Source of the DNA: an uncultured bacterium
GTDB lineage: Bacteria; Elusimicrobiota; Elusimicrobia; Elusimicrobiales; Elusimicrobiaceae
Direction of reading: 5' to 3'
Length of the DNA: 64,000 bases
Assembly (NCBI GenBank): GCA_949291365.1
Contig: CASEVJ010000009.1
Coordinates: forward strand, 39,234-103,233
Positions 23,557 to 33,269 of this stretch are shown here, piece after piece. The translations under genes and the position numbers were made by a program. The notes under the pieces were generated by a model. It saw only the letters and a program-made list of their open reading frames with translations. It made no database searches and was not told where the DNA came from. Every line of letters begins with the position of its first letter. The first letter of the stretch is position 1.

Positions 23557-26500
23557 ATGTTTTCCAAATTTTTCATTAACCGCCCCATTTTTTCTACGGT
23601 TGTCTCCTTGCTGATTTTGCTGGCAGGCATCGTATCTATTATTAATCTGCCTATAGAGCAATATCCGGACTTGACGCCGCCTTCCGTGCAGGTGTCTGCC
23701 CAATATCCGGGCGCCAGCCCGGAGGTAATTGCCGATACCGTGGCTGCGCCTATTGAACAGCAGGTAAACGGGGTGGAAGATATGCTGTACATGAACTCCA
23801 CTTCCGCTGCTAACGGCGACATGAACCTGCTGGTCTATTTTGAAGTAGGTACCGACCCGGATCAGGCCATGATTAACGTCAATAACCGCGTGCAGGCCGC
23901 CACCACTTCTTTGCCCGAAGACGTGCGCCGCTACGGTATAACGGTAGAAAAAAAATCTTCCGCCATTTTGCAGTTAATTACTATGTATTCTCCTTCCGGC
24001 GTGTATGACACCACCTATATCGGCAACTATGCGTTGGTTAACGTAGTGGACGATTTAAAACGTATCAACGGGGTGGGGGACGCGCAGGTCATGTCCGCCA
24101 ACGACTATTCTATCCGTATTTGGATTAAACCCGATGTGATGAGCCAGCTGGGGCTTTCTGTAACGGATGTTATGACCGCCGTGCAGGCGCAGAACGTACA
24201 GCGCGCCGCCGGCAAAATCGGCCAGCCGCCTCTGACCCAATCTGTAGACAGAATGTATACCATTGTGGCGCCGGGCCGTTTGAAAACTCCGGAAGAGTTT
24301 GAAGAAATTATTTTGCGCGCCAATCCGGACGGCACCTCTTTGCGCTTAAAAGACGTGGCCCGTGTGGAACTGGGCAGCCAAACCTATGAATTTTCAGGCC
24401 AGTACAATAATCAGCCGGCTGTGCCTATTGGCGTGTTCCTCTCTCCAGGTGCCAATGCCGTGGCCACCGCCAAAGCTGTAGACCAGCGCATGAAAGAACT
24501 GGCGGCCAATTTCCCGGGCGGTATTGAATATAAAGTGGCTTATGACACTACCCTGTTCGTGACGGCTTCTATTGAAGAAGTAATTCATACGCTGATTGAG
24601 GCCATGATTTTGGTGTTCTTGGTCATGTATTTGTTCTTGCATGACTGGAGAGCCACTTTAATTCCCTGCTTGGCGGTGCCGGTATCTATTGTAGGTGCTT
24701 TTGCCGGTATGCTGCTGATGGGCTTCTCTATCAATACCTTGACCTTGTTCGGACTAGTATTAGCCATTGGTATTGTGGTAGACGATGCTATCGTGGTAAT
24801 TGAGAACGTGGAACGTATTATGCACGATGAGCATTTGCCGGTAAAAGAAGCCACCATTAAAGCCATGGACGAAGTGACTGGCCCGGTGGTAGCCATTGTG
24901 CTGGTGTTGTGTTCGGTGTTTGTGCCGGTGGCGTTTATGGGCGGCTTTACCGGGGTAATGTACCAGCAGTTCGCCATTACGATTGCGGTGTCTGTGGTGA
25001 TTTCCGGTTTGGTGGCGTTGACGTTAACGCCGGCGTTGTGCGTGTTGCTGTTAAAAGACATGAAGCCCCGTACCCGCGGATTTTTCTACCGTTTTGACCA
25101 GTGGTTTGTGAAAATGACCGATAAATATACCGGTTTGGCGGGGTTTTTCCTGCGCCGTATCCCGGTAGCGGTGCTGACGATAGTGCTCATTTGGGCGGCC
25201 GCGCTTGGCTTGTTTAAGCTGGTTCCGGGCAGCTTGCTGCCGGATGAAGACCAGGGTATGATTATGATTGCTACGATGTTAGACCCTTCCTCTTCGTTAA
25301 CCAGCACGGTCAATGTGGCCAAACAGGTGGAAGACATTATCTTGCAACAGCCCGCCGTAAAAGAAGAATTGACCTTTGCCGGCTATGACATGCTCAGCAG
25401 TACCATGAAAAGCAGTTCCATCGCTTCTTTCGTGGCGTTAAAGCCCTGGAAAGAGCGCGAAACGGAAGCGCTTTCTTCTTTTGGTACGATTGCCGCTATT
25501 GGCAAACTGGCAGCCGGGCAAATACCGGGCGCAATGGTCATGCCGTTTAACCCGCCCCCGGTCATGGGCATGAGCACCACCGGTGGCTTGGAAGGATATG
25601 TACAGAACCGTGCCGGTTCCGGCAGTGATGCGTTGCAGGCCAAAGTGAACGAATTTATCGCCGCCGCCCAAAAGCGGCCCGAGCTTGCCAGCGTAAGCAC
25701 CACCTTCTCCGCTTCTACTCCGCAATATAATTTGAAAGTAGACGAAATTAAAGCTATGGCTATGAATGTGTCTTTGTCGGAGCTTTACTCCACCATTCAA
25801 GGCACATTTGGTACAGCGTATATCAACGACTTTACCAAGTTCAGCCGCAGCTTTAAGGTAATGATGCAGGCGGAAGGCGATTACCGCGCCCGCCCGGAAC
25901 AATTGGGCGAAATTTATGTCCGCTCCAATTCGGGTGATATGGTGCCTCTGTCTTCTTTCATTACGCTGACGCCTATGTTAGGCCCGGATATGGTGGAACG
26001 TTTTAACGCATTCCCCGCCGCTAAAGTAATGGCTACCCCGGCAGACGGTTACAGCTCCGGACAGGCCATTTCCGCCATGGAAGAAGTAGCCCATGAAGTG
26101 CTGGGGGAGGAATACACCTTGGCCTGGACGGGTACCACCTACCAGGAAACAATCAGCGGCAGTTCGTCCACCATTGCCTTATTGTTAGGTATGTTGGTGG
26201 TGTTCTTAATTTTGGCAGCCCAGTACGAACGATGGGGACTTCCTTTTGCCGTTATTTTGGCAGTACCGTTTGGTATTTTCGGTGCGTTGTTGGGTACCTA
26301 TATGCGCGGGCTGGATAATGATATTTATTTCCAGATTGCGTTGGTGGCCTTGGTGGGGCTGGCAGCCAAAAATGCTATCTTGATTGTGGAATTTGCCGTG
26401 CTCGTGCGTGAGCAGGGTGCCACCGCTTATGAGGCGGCTTTGCAGGCGGTCAAATTGCGCTTCCGCCCGATTATCATGACCTCATTGGCTTTCATTTTGG

Positions 26501-26706
26501 GCTGCGTGCCGCTGGCGGTCAGTACCGGCGCTGGTGCGGCCAGCCGCCATTCCATCGGTACGGCTGTAGTGTTTGGTATGTTGGGTGCTACGGCTATTGC
26601 ACCGATGTTTGTACCGCTGTTCTTCTATTTAATTTCGGGCGGGTGGAAAGAAAAACATGACCCCAATGCCCAAGGGGCCAAATCGGAGGCGATGCATGAT
26701 ATTTAA
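23557..26706 (+). CDS. RND multidrug efflux transporter (AcrB/MexB, HAE1 family)
   Basis: 1049 aa, typical length for an HAE1 pump. 'MFSKFFINRPIFSTVVSLLI' is the conserved N-terminus; twelve transmembrane helices are arranged as 1+5 twice around two large periplasmic loops. The proton-relay Asp pair is in 'GIVVDDAIVVIENVERIM' (TM4), and the Lys of TM10 is in 'GLAAKNAILIVEFA'. Exports hydrophobic compounds using the proton gradient. The preceding gene is 12 nt upstream and the following outer-membrane factor overlaps the stop by 11 bp, so all three are one operon. No regulator gene is adjacent. Confidence 0.96.
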   Translation: MFSKFFINRPIFSTVVSLLILLAGIVSIINLPIEQYPDLTPPSVQVSAQYPGASPEVIADTVAAPIEQQVNGVEDMLYMNSTSAANGDMNLLVYFEVGTDPDQAMINVNNRVQAATTSLPEDVRRYGITVEKKSSAILQLITMYSPSGVYDTTYIGNYALVNVVDDLKRINGVGDAQVMSANDYSIRIWIKPDVMSQLGLSVTDVMTAVQAQNVQRAAGKIGQPPLTQSVDRMYTIVAPGRLKTPEEFEEIILRANPDGTSLRLKDVARVELGSQTYEFSGQYNNQPAVPIGVFLSPGANAVATAKAVDQRMKELAANFPGGIEYKVAYDTTLFVTASIEEVIHTLIEAMILVFLVMYLFLHDWRATLIPCLAVPVSIVGAFAGMLLMGFSINTLTLFGLVLAIGIVVDDAIVVIENVERIMHDEHLPVKEATIKAMDEVTGPVVAIVLVLCSVFVPVAFMGGFTGVMYQQFAITIAVSVVISGLVALTLTPALCVLLLKDMKPRTRGFFYRFDQWFVKMTDKYTGLAGFFLRRIPVAVLTIVLIWAAALGLFKLVPGSLLPDEDQGMIMIATMLDPSSSLTSTVNVAKQVEDIILQQPAVKEELTFAGYDMLSSTMKSSSIASFVALKPWKERETEALSSFGTIAAIGKLAAGQIPGAMVMPFNPPPVMGMSTTGGLEGYVQNRAGSGSDALQAKVNEFIAAAQKRPELASVSTTFSASTPQYNLKVDEIKAMAMNVSLSELYSTIQGTFGTAYINDFTKFSRSFKVMMQAEGDYRARPEQLGEIYVRSNSGDMVPLSSFITLTPMLGPDMVERFNAFPAAKVMATPADGYSSGQAISAMEEVAHEVLGEEYTLAWTGTTYQETISGSSSTIALLLGMLVVFLILAAQYERWGLPFAVILAVPFGIFGALLGTYMRGLDNDIYFQIALVALVGLAAKNAILIVEFAVLVREQGATAYEAALQAVKLRFRPIIMTSLAFILGCVPLAVSTGAGAASRHSIGTAVVFGMLGATAIAPMFVPLFFYLISGGWKEKHDPNAQGAKSEAMHDI

Positions 26707-28234
26707 AAAATTAGCCGGCGCAGCGCTGTGCGCGGTCATCTTGTCGGGCTGTATGATGGGGCCGGATTATAAACGCCCGGATTTGGATTTGCCGGCTGTC
26801 CAACCGGCGGAAGATTTCAGTATTTTCCAAAACTATCAGTGGTGGGAAATGTTTGAGGACGAGCAGCTCAACAAACTGGAAACGGAAGCCCTGTTGTATA
26901 ACCGGGATTTGCGCCAGGCAGTGGCGCGGGTAGATCAGGCCCGTGCCGCGGTGACCAGCGCGGTGGCCGACCAGTTGCCTACCATTGCTGCCCAGGGCGG
27001 AAGCGGCCGTGCCGGAAACTATTATGGATCGGGGCAGACTTTGAGCACCGGTACGGTAGTGGCGTCCTTTGAATTGGATTTGTGGGGCAAATACCGTCGC
27101 TTGAGTGAGGCCTCCCGGGCGGACTTGCTTTCCACCATGGCCGCCAAAGACACCGTGCTTTTGGCGCTGACGGCGGAAGTGGCCTCCACCTATTTTACGT
27201 TGCGTACGCTGGACGCCCAGCTGGAAATTGCCAAGCGTACATTAGCAACCCGCAAAGAAAGCGTGCGTATTTATACCAGCCGCTATAATGCCGGCTATGC
27301 CACGGAAGTGGATTTACGCCGCGTGGAAGCGGATATGTATGCGGTGGCGGCTACGGCCAAAACGCTGGAGCTGTCGGTAGCCACTACGGAAACGGCCCTG
27401 TCGGTGTTGGCCGGGCGTTCCCCGCGGCAAATTGTAGAAGGTATGGGCCCGCGCGAAGGCCATTTGCGCGACGCGGTGCTGATGCCGAATGTGCCCTCTG
27501 GCATTCCTTCCCGCTTTTTGGCCCGCCGGCCTGATGTACGCAGCGCCGAGGGACAGCTGATAGCAGCTAATGCACGCATTGGCGCGGCGCGGGCGGCATT
27601 CTTTCCGGATATTACCTTGACCGGGGCGGCTGGTTATGCCAGCTATCAGTTAAATGAACTGTTCCAGGGTCCTTCCGGCCTGTGGGCTTTTGCGGGACAG
27701 CTGACGCAGCCCATTTTTGCCGGCGGACGGATTATCGCCCAGAATAAAGCGGCCAAAGCCCAGTATGCAGAAATGCTGGCAAACTATGAAAAAACCGTGC
27801 AAACGGCTTTCAAGGAAGCGTTGGACGCTTTAAACGGCAACCGGATAAACCGGGACATTTTTGAAATACGCCTGGCCCAAACCAAGGCCTTGCGCCGCGG
27901 CTATGAATTGACCAAAAAACAAGAAGACGCGGGTTTGATTGGCACCATGGAACTCTTGGATGTGGAGCGCAATTTGCTCCAGGCGGAAATGGATTTAGCC
28001 ACTGCACGACAAAACGAATTGCTGGCTTTAATCAGCTTGTCCAAAGCTTTTGGCGGGGGCTGGGACGACAAATGCGGCTTTGGCCCTTTTGAGGCCCAAA
28101 TAGAATCCGAACGGGCCGCCTTTGAACAGCGAAATGCGGATGAAAGAGCCGCTGCAGCTACAGCGGCAGAAGAAGAAAAGACGCTTCTCTCTGCTTCGGT
28201 CGCTTTGCCGCAGGCAAAGCCCGGCGGCCGATGA
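26696..28234 (+). CDS. RND efflux outer-membrane factor, NodT/OprM family lipoprotein
   Basis: 512 aa. The ATG at 26696 (11 bp inside the transporter gene, after TCGGAGG) gives 'MIFKKLAGAALCAVILSGC', a perfect lipobox LSGC, followed by the family start 'MMGPDYKRPDLDLP'. TolC-like repeats carry 'FELDLWGKYRRLSEA', 'NAGYATEVDLRRVEAD', 'IPSRFLARRPDVRSAEGQL' and 'GAARAAFFPDITLTG'. The last ~60 residues form an Ala/Glu-rich extension not usual in the family. It would form the exit duct for the RND pump. Confidence 0.94.
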   Translation: MIFKKLAGAALCAVILSGCMMGPDYKRPDLDLPAVQPAEDFSIFQNYQWWEMFEDEQLNKLETEALLYNRDLRQAVARVDQARAAVTSAVADQLPTIAAQGGSGRAGNYYGSGQTLSTGTVVASFELDLWGKYRRLSEASRADLLSTMAAKDTVLLALTAEVASTYFTLRTLDAQLEIAKRTLATRKESVRIYTSRYNAGYATEVDLRRVEADMYAVAATAKTLELSVATTETALSVLAGRSPRQIVEGMGPREGHLRDAVLMPNVPSGIPSRFLARRPDVRSAEGQLIAANARIGAARAAFFPDITLTGAAGYASYQLNELFQGPSGLWAFAGQLTQPIFAGGRIIAQNKAAKAQYAEMLANYEKTVQTAFKEALDALNGNRINRDIFEIRLAQTKALRRGYELTKKQEDAGLIGTMELLDVERNLLQAEMDLATARQNELLALISLSKAFGGGWDDKCGFGPFEAQIESERAAFEQRNADERAAAATAAEEEKTLLSASVALPQAKPGGR

Positions 28235-28244
28235 GAACTGATTT

Positions 28245-28269
28245 AAACGGCCCTGCGGGGCCGTTTTTA
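28245..28269 (+). terminator. intrinsic terminator of the RND operon
   Basis: AAACGGCCC-TGCG-GGGCCGTTT (28245-28266) followed by TT. Confidence 0.85.
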
Positions 28270-28385
28270 TGCTGGGGAGCGGATTTCCAGTGCCGGGGAC
28301 TGCAAGGTCTGAACTCTAAAAGACTGTAAGATGCTGTAACCCTTAGTGCTGCCGGCCGGGACAGCATACCGGCTGAAAATGAATT

Positions 28386-28394
28386 TGCTACAAT
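28386..28394 (+). promoter_or_regulatory. extended -10 element of purB-purA
   Basis: TGC-TACAAT ending 8 nt before the purB ATG; no SD is present in the 8-nt gap. Confidence 0.6.
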
Positions 28395-28402
28395 AAAAAC
28401 GT

Positions 28403-29797
28403 ATGTCATATTTAGCTCCTATCAGCCCGTTAGACGGGCGCTACCGTGAACAGCTCGACGCCTTGGCCCGCGTATGCGGCCCGGCGGCTTTTGCCGCGGC
28501 GCGGGTGCGTGCGGAAGTGCAGTGGCTGCTGACGCTTGACGAGTTGGCCTTGCCGGGATTTCAACCCATTAGCGCCAAAGAAAAAGCAGTGCTGGAGCGG
28601 CTGCCCCAATTGGAGGAGGCCGACGTCAAACTGCTAGAGCAAATAGAGTTCAAAGGGGCCAACGGCCGCCCCGCCACCCGCCATGACGTCAAAGCCGTAG
28701 AATATTTTATAGCCGATGCACTGGCCCGGCATGGTTTTTCCAGCCGGGCCCGGTGGGTGCATTTTGCCCTGACCAGTGAGGATACCAACAGCGCCGCGTA
28801 CGGGCAGGTGCTCTCTGATGCATTGGAAAAAGTGGTCTTACCGCTGCTGGAACAGCTGCGCAAAACCTTGCAAACGCGCGCGCGCAAATATGCCCGCGGT
28901 GTGATGCTGGCCCGGACGCACGGGCAACCGGCCGTTCCCACCACCTTTGGGCGGGAGCTGAAAGTGTTTGAAAGCCGGCTTGCGTGCCAGCTGGCCCAGC
29001 TGAAAAAACAACAGATTTCTTGTAAAGCCGGCGGCGCAGTGGGGGCTTATAATGCACATAGGGCGGCATTTGCGGAAGTGGATTGGCCGCGTGCGGCGCG
29101 CAAATGGGTGGTGCGGCTGAATAAAGGCCGGAAAATCAAACTTTTTATCAGCCCCGTTTCCACCCAAATAGACAACCGTGACAGCTATGCCGAAACCTTT
29201 GACGCTTTGCGCCGCATACACATTATTTTGCTGGGGCTTTGCCAAGATATGTGGCGGTATATTTCAGCCGGGTTGGTCAAACAGAGCGCCGCGGCGGGAG
29301 AGGTGGGCTCGTCCACTATGCCGCAAAAGGTAAATCCGATAGATTTTGAAAATGCGGAAGGCAATTTGGGCTTGGCAAATGCGCTGTTGTCTTTTTTTAG
29401 TGAAAAATTGCCGCTTTCGCGCCTGCAGCGGGATTTGTCTGATTCTACGGTGCTGCGCAATATGGCGGTGGCTTTGGGACACAGCGTATTGGCATACCGC
29501 TCTTTGCTCAAAGGGCTGGAAAAAACGGATTTTAATGCGTCCGCCGCACGCGCCGAGCTAAACGCCCACCCGGAGATATTGGCGGAGGCCTACCAAACCA
29601 TTTTGCGCGCCGCCGGGGTGGACGGCGCTTATGAAACGCTTAAAGCCCTCACACGCGGCCAGCAGGTGACGGAAGCGGATTTAAAACAATTTGTACAACA
29701 TTTACACCTAGATGAAAAAATTAAACAAAAACTGCTGGCTCTGGACGTGTATTCTTATATAGGCATCAGCGCAGAGCAGGCGGGAGGGAAGAAATGA
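28403..29797 (+). CDS. purB: adenylosuccinate lyase
   Basis: 464 aa. Cytoplasmic enzyme of purine synthesis acting on SAICAR and adenylosuccinate. N-terminus 'LAPISPLDGRYREQ' and the fumarase-superfamily signature 'GSSTMPQKVNPIDFENAEG' (catalytic Ser loop) are clear; 'LARTHGQPAVPTTFG' supplies the second conserved region. It resembles the E. coli-type (DGRY) subgroup. It lacks an SD and has a -10 box 8 nt away, suggesting a leaderless transcript. Its TGA overlaps the purA ATG by 4 bp. Confidence 0.96.
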   Translation: MSYLAPISPLDGRYREQLDALARVCGPAAFAAARVRAEVQWLLTLDELALPGFQPISAKEKAVLERLPQLEEADVKLLEQIEFKGANGRPATRHDVKAVEYFIADALARHGFSSRARWVHFALTSEDTNSAAYGQVLSDALEKVVLPLLEQLRKTLQTRARKYARGVMLARTHGQPAVPTTFGRELKVFESRLACQLAQLKKQQISCKAGGAVGAYNAHRAAFAEVDWPRAARKWVVRLNKGRKIKLFISPVSTQIDNRDSYAETFDALRRIHIILLGLCQDMWRYISAGLVKQSAAAGEVGSSTMPQKVNPIDFENAEGNLGLANALLSFFSEKLPLSRLQRDLSDSTVLRNMAVALGHSVLAYRSLLKGLEKTDFNASAARAELNAHPEILAEAYQTILRAAGVDGAYETLKALTRGQQVTEADLKQFVQHLHLDEKIKQKLLALDVYSYIGISAEQAGGKK

Positions 29798-30810
29798 TAG
29801 ATATTGTATGCGGCGGCCAAGCCGGTGACGAAGGAAAAGGCAAGATTTCCGCTTATTTGTCCTACAAGGGTGATTATGAATATTGCGTGCGTGTGGGCGG
29901 CCCCAACGCAGGCCATACGGTGGTGGCGGATGGCAAATCCTATACGCTTAAAAATATTCCGTCGGGTTTTTTAAATCCCGCCACCAAGCTGGTCTTGGGG
30001 GCAGGCGCTTATACCAAAACGGAGTGGCTGCTTAAAGAAGTGGAGCTGACGGGCACGGCAGACCGTTTGATTATTGACCCGTACGCCGTATTGATTACCG
30101 ACGAAGAAACCGCCGCGGAAACGGGCGCCAGCCACTTTATGCAGCATATTGGCAGTGTGGGCACCGGGCTGGGGCAGGCAGTCAAAGACCGTATTGAACG
30201 CCGCGCCGTTAAATTTGCCAAAGACGAGCCGCTGCTTAAAGAGTTTATCCAAGACGTACCGGAATTGTTAAACGGCGCGCTGGATAAAGGGGAACATATT
30301 TTGCTGGAAGGGACGCAGGGGATTAAGCTTTCCCTTCTGCACGGGGAATATCCGTTTGTTACCTCGCGCGATACCACCGCTTCCACCTTCTTGGGGGAAG
30401 CCGGCCTGGGCCCCAAAAGCGTACGCGATGTGTATGTGGTGTTTAAGCCCTATATCACCCGCGTAGGCCCCGGCCCGCTGGAAAAAGAGATGACCGATGA
30501 AAAAGATTTGGAAGTGTACCATACCAAAGGGCACGAAATTGGCAGCGTCAGCAAACGGCTGCGCCGCGTGGGTGTGTTTGAAGAGCGCTCCGCGTCCCGT
30601 GCTATTATGATTAACAATGCCACTAAAATCGCCATTACGCACATTGATATGTTTGAAGGAAACGACCATATCAAAAGCTATGAAGATTTTACGCCGCAGG
30701 CCCAGGAGTTTTTGGAGAGTATGCGCGAGCTTTCCCGCCGGGTCTATCCGCACCCGAAGCTGGCGCTCATTTCCACCGGCCCGGATATGGAAGATACACT
30801 GGTCTTGTAA
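29794..30810 (+). CDS. purA: adenylosuccinate synthetase, short (archaeal-length) form
   Basis: 338 aa, about 90 residues shorter than the usual bacterial PurA (~430) but close to the compact archaeal form. The P-loop-like 'GGQAGDEGKGKISAY' start, 'RVGGPNAGHTV', 'GTQGIKLSLLHGEYPFVTS' and 'GPGPLEKEMTDE' motifs are all present, so it is complete rather than truncated. It makes adenylosuccinate from IMP, aspartate and GTP. Coupled to purB by a 4-bp overlap: consecutive steps of AMP synthesis in one operon. Confidence 0.95.
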   Translation: MIDIVCGGQAGDEGKGKISAYLSYKGDYEYCVRVGGPNAGHTVVADGKSYTLKNIPSGFLNPATKLVLGAGAYTKTEWLLKEVELTGTADRLIIDPYAVLITDEETAAETGASHFMQHIGSVGTGLGQAVKDRIERRAVKFAKDEPLLKEFIQDVPELLNGALDKGEHILLEGTQGIKLSLLHGEYPFVTSRDTTASTFLGEAGLGPKSVRDVYVVFKPYITRVGPGPLEKEMTDEKDLEVYHTKGHEIGSVSKRLRRVGVFEERSASRAIMINNATKIAITHIDMFEGNDHIKSYEDFTPQAQEFLESMRELSRRVYPHPKLALISTGPDMEDTLVL

Positions 30811-30815
30811 GTTGG

Positions 30816-30840
30816 GCCCCCGCTGTGCGGGGGCTTTTTA
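30816..30840 (+). terminator. intrinsic terminator of purB-purA
   Basis: GCCCCCGC-TGT-GCGGGGGC (30816-30834) followed by TTTTTA. Confidence 0.9.
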
Positions 30841-30885
30841 TGGGGAAGCAGGCGGCTGGAGCGTGCCTGTTGAAAAGGATGAAAT

Positions 30886-31485
30886 ATGAAGGATATTGTT
30901 TTTGATTTTGGCGGGGTGCTGGTGGATTGGAACCCGCGGTATTTGTACCGCAAGATTTTCGCTGCGGAAGAAGAAATGGAGTGGTTTTTGGCCCAGGTAT
31001 GTCCGCCGCAGTGGAACGCACAGCTGGACGCAGGGCGGCCCTTTGAAGAGGCCATTGCTGCATTGCAGGAAAAATATCCGGCCTACCGTACCCAAATAGC
31101 GGATTATTATGCCCGCTGGGACGAAATGATGGGGGGAGAAGTTCCCGGCACGGCGGCCATTGTGCGTGAATTAAAGGGAAAAGGATACCGGGTGTATGGA
31201 TTAAGCAACTGGTCTGCACAGACCTTTCCGCTGGCACAGAAACGTTTTGCCGTGTTTGGCTGGCTGGACGGGCGGGTGCTGTCCGGAGAAGAGAAAATAA
31301 ATAAACCGGACGAAGAAATTTACCGGCGTTTGCTGCAGCGTTTTGGGCTGCAGGCGCAAAACACCGTGTTTATTGATGACAATCCGGATAATATAGCCGC
31401 CGCGCAAAAGCTGGGTTTTGAAACAGTCCTTTTTCAAAATGCCGCCCAGTTAACAGCCGCATTGAAAGAAAAGCATATTCTTTAA
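30886..31485 (+). CDS. HAD-family hydrolase (subclass IA, YihX-like)
   Basis: 199 aa. HAD motif I is 'IVFDFGGVLVDWNP' (nucleophile Asp in DFGGVL), motif II Ser in 'VYGLSNWSAQT', Lys in 'INKPDEEIY' and motif IV 'VFIDDNPDNIAAAQKLG'. The DFGGVL form and length match sugar-phosphate phosphatases such as YihX (alpha-glucose-1-phosphatase) and related epoxide-hydrolase N-terminal-like HADs. The substrate is not determinable. AAGGATG precedes the ATG; the gene stands between two terminators. Confidence 0.9.
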   Translation: MKDIVFDFGGVLVDWNPRYLYRKIFAAEEEMEWFLAQVCPPQWNAQLDAGRPFEEAIAALQEKYPAYRTQIADYYARWDEMMGGEVPGTAAIVRELKGKGYRVYGLSNWSAQTFPLAQKRFAVFGWLDGRVLSGEEKINKPDEEIYRRLLQRFGLQAQNTVFIDDNPDNIAAAQKLGFETVLFQNAAQLTAALKEKHIL

Positions 31486-31591
31486 TAGGAAGCTCCAAAG
31501 ATAAGACAGGGCCTTCCGGAATAATATCGGGCCGTGTATAAGTGGTGCGCCGTCTAAATATATTACATGTTTAGCTGGACGAATACATAGC

Positions 31592-31617
31592 AAAACCCCG
31601 CTTTTAAGCGGGGTTTT
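31592..31617. terminator. bidirectional terminator between convergent genes
   Basis: AAAACCCCGCTT/AAGCGGGGTTTT with a 2-nt loop, between the plus-strand HAD gene and the minus-strand CorC-like gene; A-run and T-run on both sides. Confidence 0.85.
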
Positions 31618-31649
31618 ATAATCTATATAGCGCGTCAGCGTCCAAGCAA

Positions 31650-32945
31650 TTACAGCTTGGTCACCAGAACTTCCATCAATTTATGCCGGCGGAATTTGCG
31701 CGCCGCCATGCGCAACCCGTCTGATGTTACGGCCTCACTGGGGGTTAGAGCATGGCCGGCCTTTTGGGCGGCCCACTGCTGGGCGGTAAGCGTAGCCGGC
31801 AAATCCTGCGGGGCAGGCAGTTCAAGACGGGTGAACACTTCCGTCATGTTGGCAGAGGAGCTGACAATCAGCGCGTCGCCAAACGGGCGGATATACGCGG
31901 GGAAGAAATCATATTCGTCTTCAATTTCACCCACCATTTCTTCAAAGATGTCTTCTAGGGTTAAAATTCCGGTAATTTGGTCGTCGTCCGTGACCAAGCA
32001 AATATGCTGGCGTTCTTTCATCATCTTTTCCAAAGCGGCGGAGATGACAGTGTCTTCGTCCAGGCGCAATATCGGGCGCAGAATGGAACGGGTGGTAGGG
32101 GCAACGCCTTGGGCGGCTGTTTTGGTGGCGGCAAAAATATCTTTAAAATTTAAATAGCCGATGATGCTTTGCGGGTCATCTTCTTTATCGCGCACAGGGA
32201 AGCGGGTGTGCATATCCAGGTGGGCTTTGACAAACGTATCGGCAATAGAGTCATTGGCGTACAGAGTATATACCTGCTCCAGCGGGACTTGAATTTCTTT
32301 AATCTTGCGCGCACAAAACATGGCGCTGGAAAGCACAATTTTCTCCTCCGCTTTGCCAAACAGACGCGAAGAAGACGCAATAGACACCGCCGCGCGCAAG
32401 TCCGCCATGGCGGCTTTTTGGGCTTCTTTCGGGTCGGTGTTTTTGCGTATGGTCTTTTTGGTGAGCATGCCCACAATGGCTTCCATTACGCGCACAATGG
32501 GGTATAAAATGCGGTAGAGCTGGCGCATAATCGGAGAAAAAGAGAGCACTACCCATTCTTTGTTTTTAAGTGCGAAGGTTTTTGGGGTGAGTTCGGCAAA
32601 TACAATCGTCACGAAGCTTAACGGCAGCACCACAATAATTACCGCCAAAGCATTAGCCAGCCGCAGCGGTATATGAAAATGTTCCTGCATCCACGGGGCA
32701 AACCATTCGTCCGCTCCTGCACCGCCTACAGCAGCTGCCACAGCCCCCACCAGCGTAATGCCTATTTGAATGGTGGCCAAGCTGCCTTCCATATGGTCTT
32801 TCATGTACAGCGCGCTTTCGGCGCCGCGTTTTTTCTCTTGGGCCAAAATGGATAGTTTGGTGCGCGAAGCTGACGCCAAAGCCATTTCATAGGCCGCCAG
32901 CAACGCGTTTAACAGCAACATTAGGACAATAATGATTATGCTCAT
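31650..32945 (-). CDS. CNNM/CorC-HlyC family membrane protein (DUF21 plus CBS pair)
   Basis: 431 aa from the ATG at 32945 ('MSIIIIVLMLLLNALLA'), which begins the first membrane helix. Order: DUF21 transmembrane domain (about 1-190, with 'LAAYEMALASASRTKL' and 'FAELTPKTFALKN'), a CBS-domain pair (about 200-330, 'HICLVTDDDQITGILTLEDI' region), and the C-terminal CorC_HlyC domain ('DALIVSSSANMTEVFTRLE'). The family is linked to Mg2+/Co2+ efflux or Na+/Mg2+ exchange; haemolysin names are historical. Single gene, convergent with the HAD gene. Confidence 0.9.
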   Translation of the reverse strand: MSIIIIVLMLLLNALLAAYEMALASASRTKLSILAQEKKRGAESALYMKDHMEGSLATIQIGITLVGAVAAAVGGAGADEWFAPWMQEHFHIPLRLANALAVIIVVLPLSFVTIVFAELTPKTFALKNKEWVVLSFSPIMRQLYRILYPIVRVMEAIVGMLTKKTIRKNTDPKEAQKAAMADLRAAVSIASSSRLFGKAEEKIVLSSAMFCARKIKEIQVPLEQVYTLYANDSIADTFVKAHLDMHTRFPVRDKEDDPQSIIGYLNFKDIFAATKTAAQGVAPTTRSILRPILRLDEDTVISAALEKMMKERQHICLVTDDDQITGILTLEDIFEEMVGEIEDEYDFFPAYIRPFGDALIVSSSANMTEVFTRLELPAPQDLPATLTAQQWAAQKAGHALTPSEAVTSDGLRMAARKFRRHKLMEVLVTKL

Positions 32946-33137
32946 GTAAAAAAGAGTATAGCAAATAGGCCCTTTTGTTTTCAAAATGCTCCTTTTGGGT
33001 TACAAACGCTGCGCCGGAACAGAAAATCCGGGCGCGGCTGACCCCAGCGCTCCATCTGCTGCGGCGCAATATTCAGGAGAGTGAATAAAGCTATACCGTG
33101 CGGCAAGCCGTCTGTAAATATGTAAAATACCCTTTTG
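32946..33137. other. intergenic sequence, no gene recognised
   Basis: Part of a 324-bp gap. It holds the upstream region of the CorC-like gene. Frames seen here on the minus strand are short and overlap the thioesterase gene in a wrong frame. Confidence 0.4.
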
Positions 33138-33168
33138 AAAAACAACCGCCCGCGGAATGTGCGGGCGG
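33138..33168 (-). terminator. intrinsic terminator downstream of the thioesterase gene
   Basis: CCGCCCGC/GCGGGCGG (33146-33153, 33161-33168); on the minus strand followed by TTGTTTTT. It lies about 100 nt after the stop codon. Confidence 0.8.
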
Positions 33169-33269
33169 CCGTTATAAAACATTTTAAGCAGACCGGCAGG
33201 CCTATGTTGCAGATAAAGCAGGGCTGAACGGCTGGCGGGTGTTGCCGGTGCCCGGGGCGGCGGGTGCGG

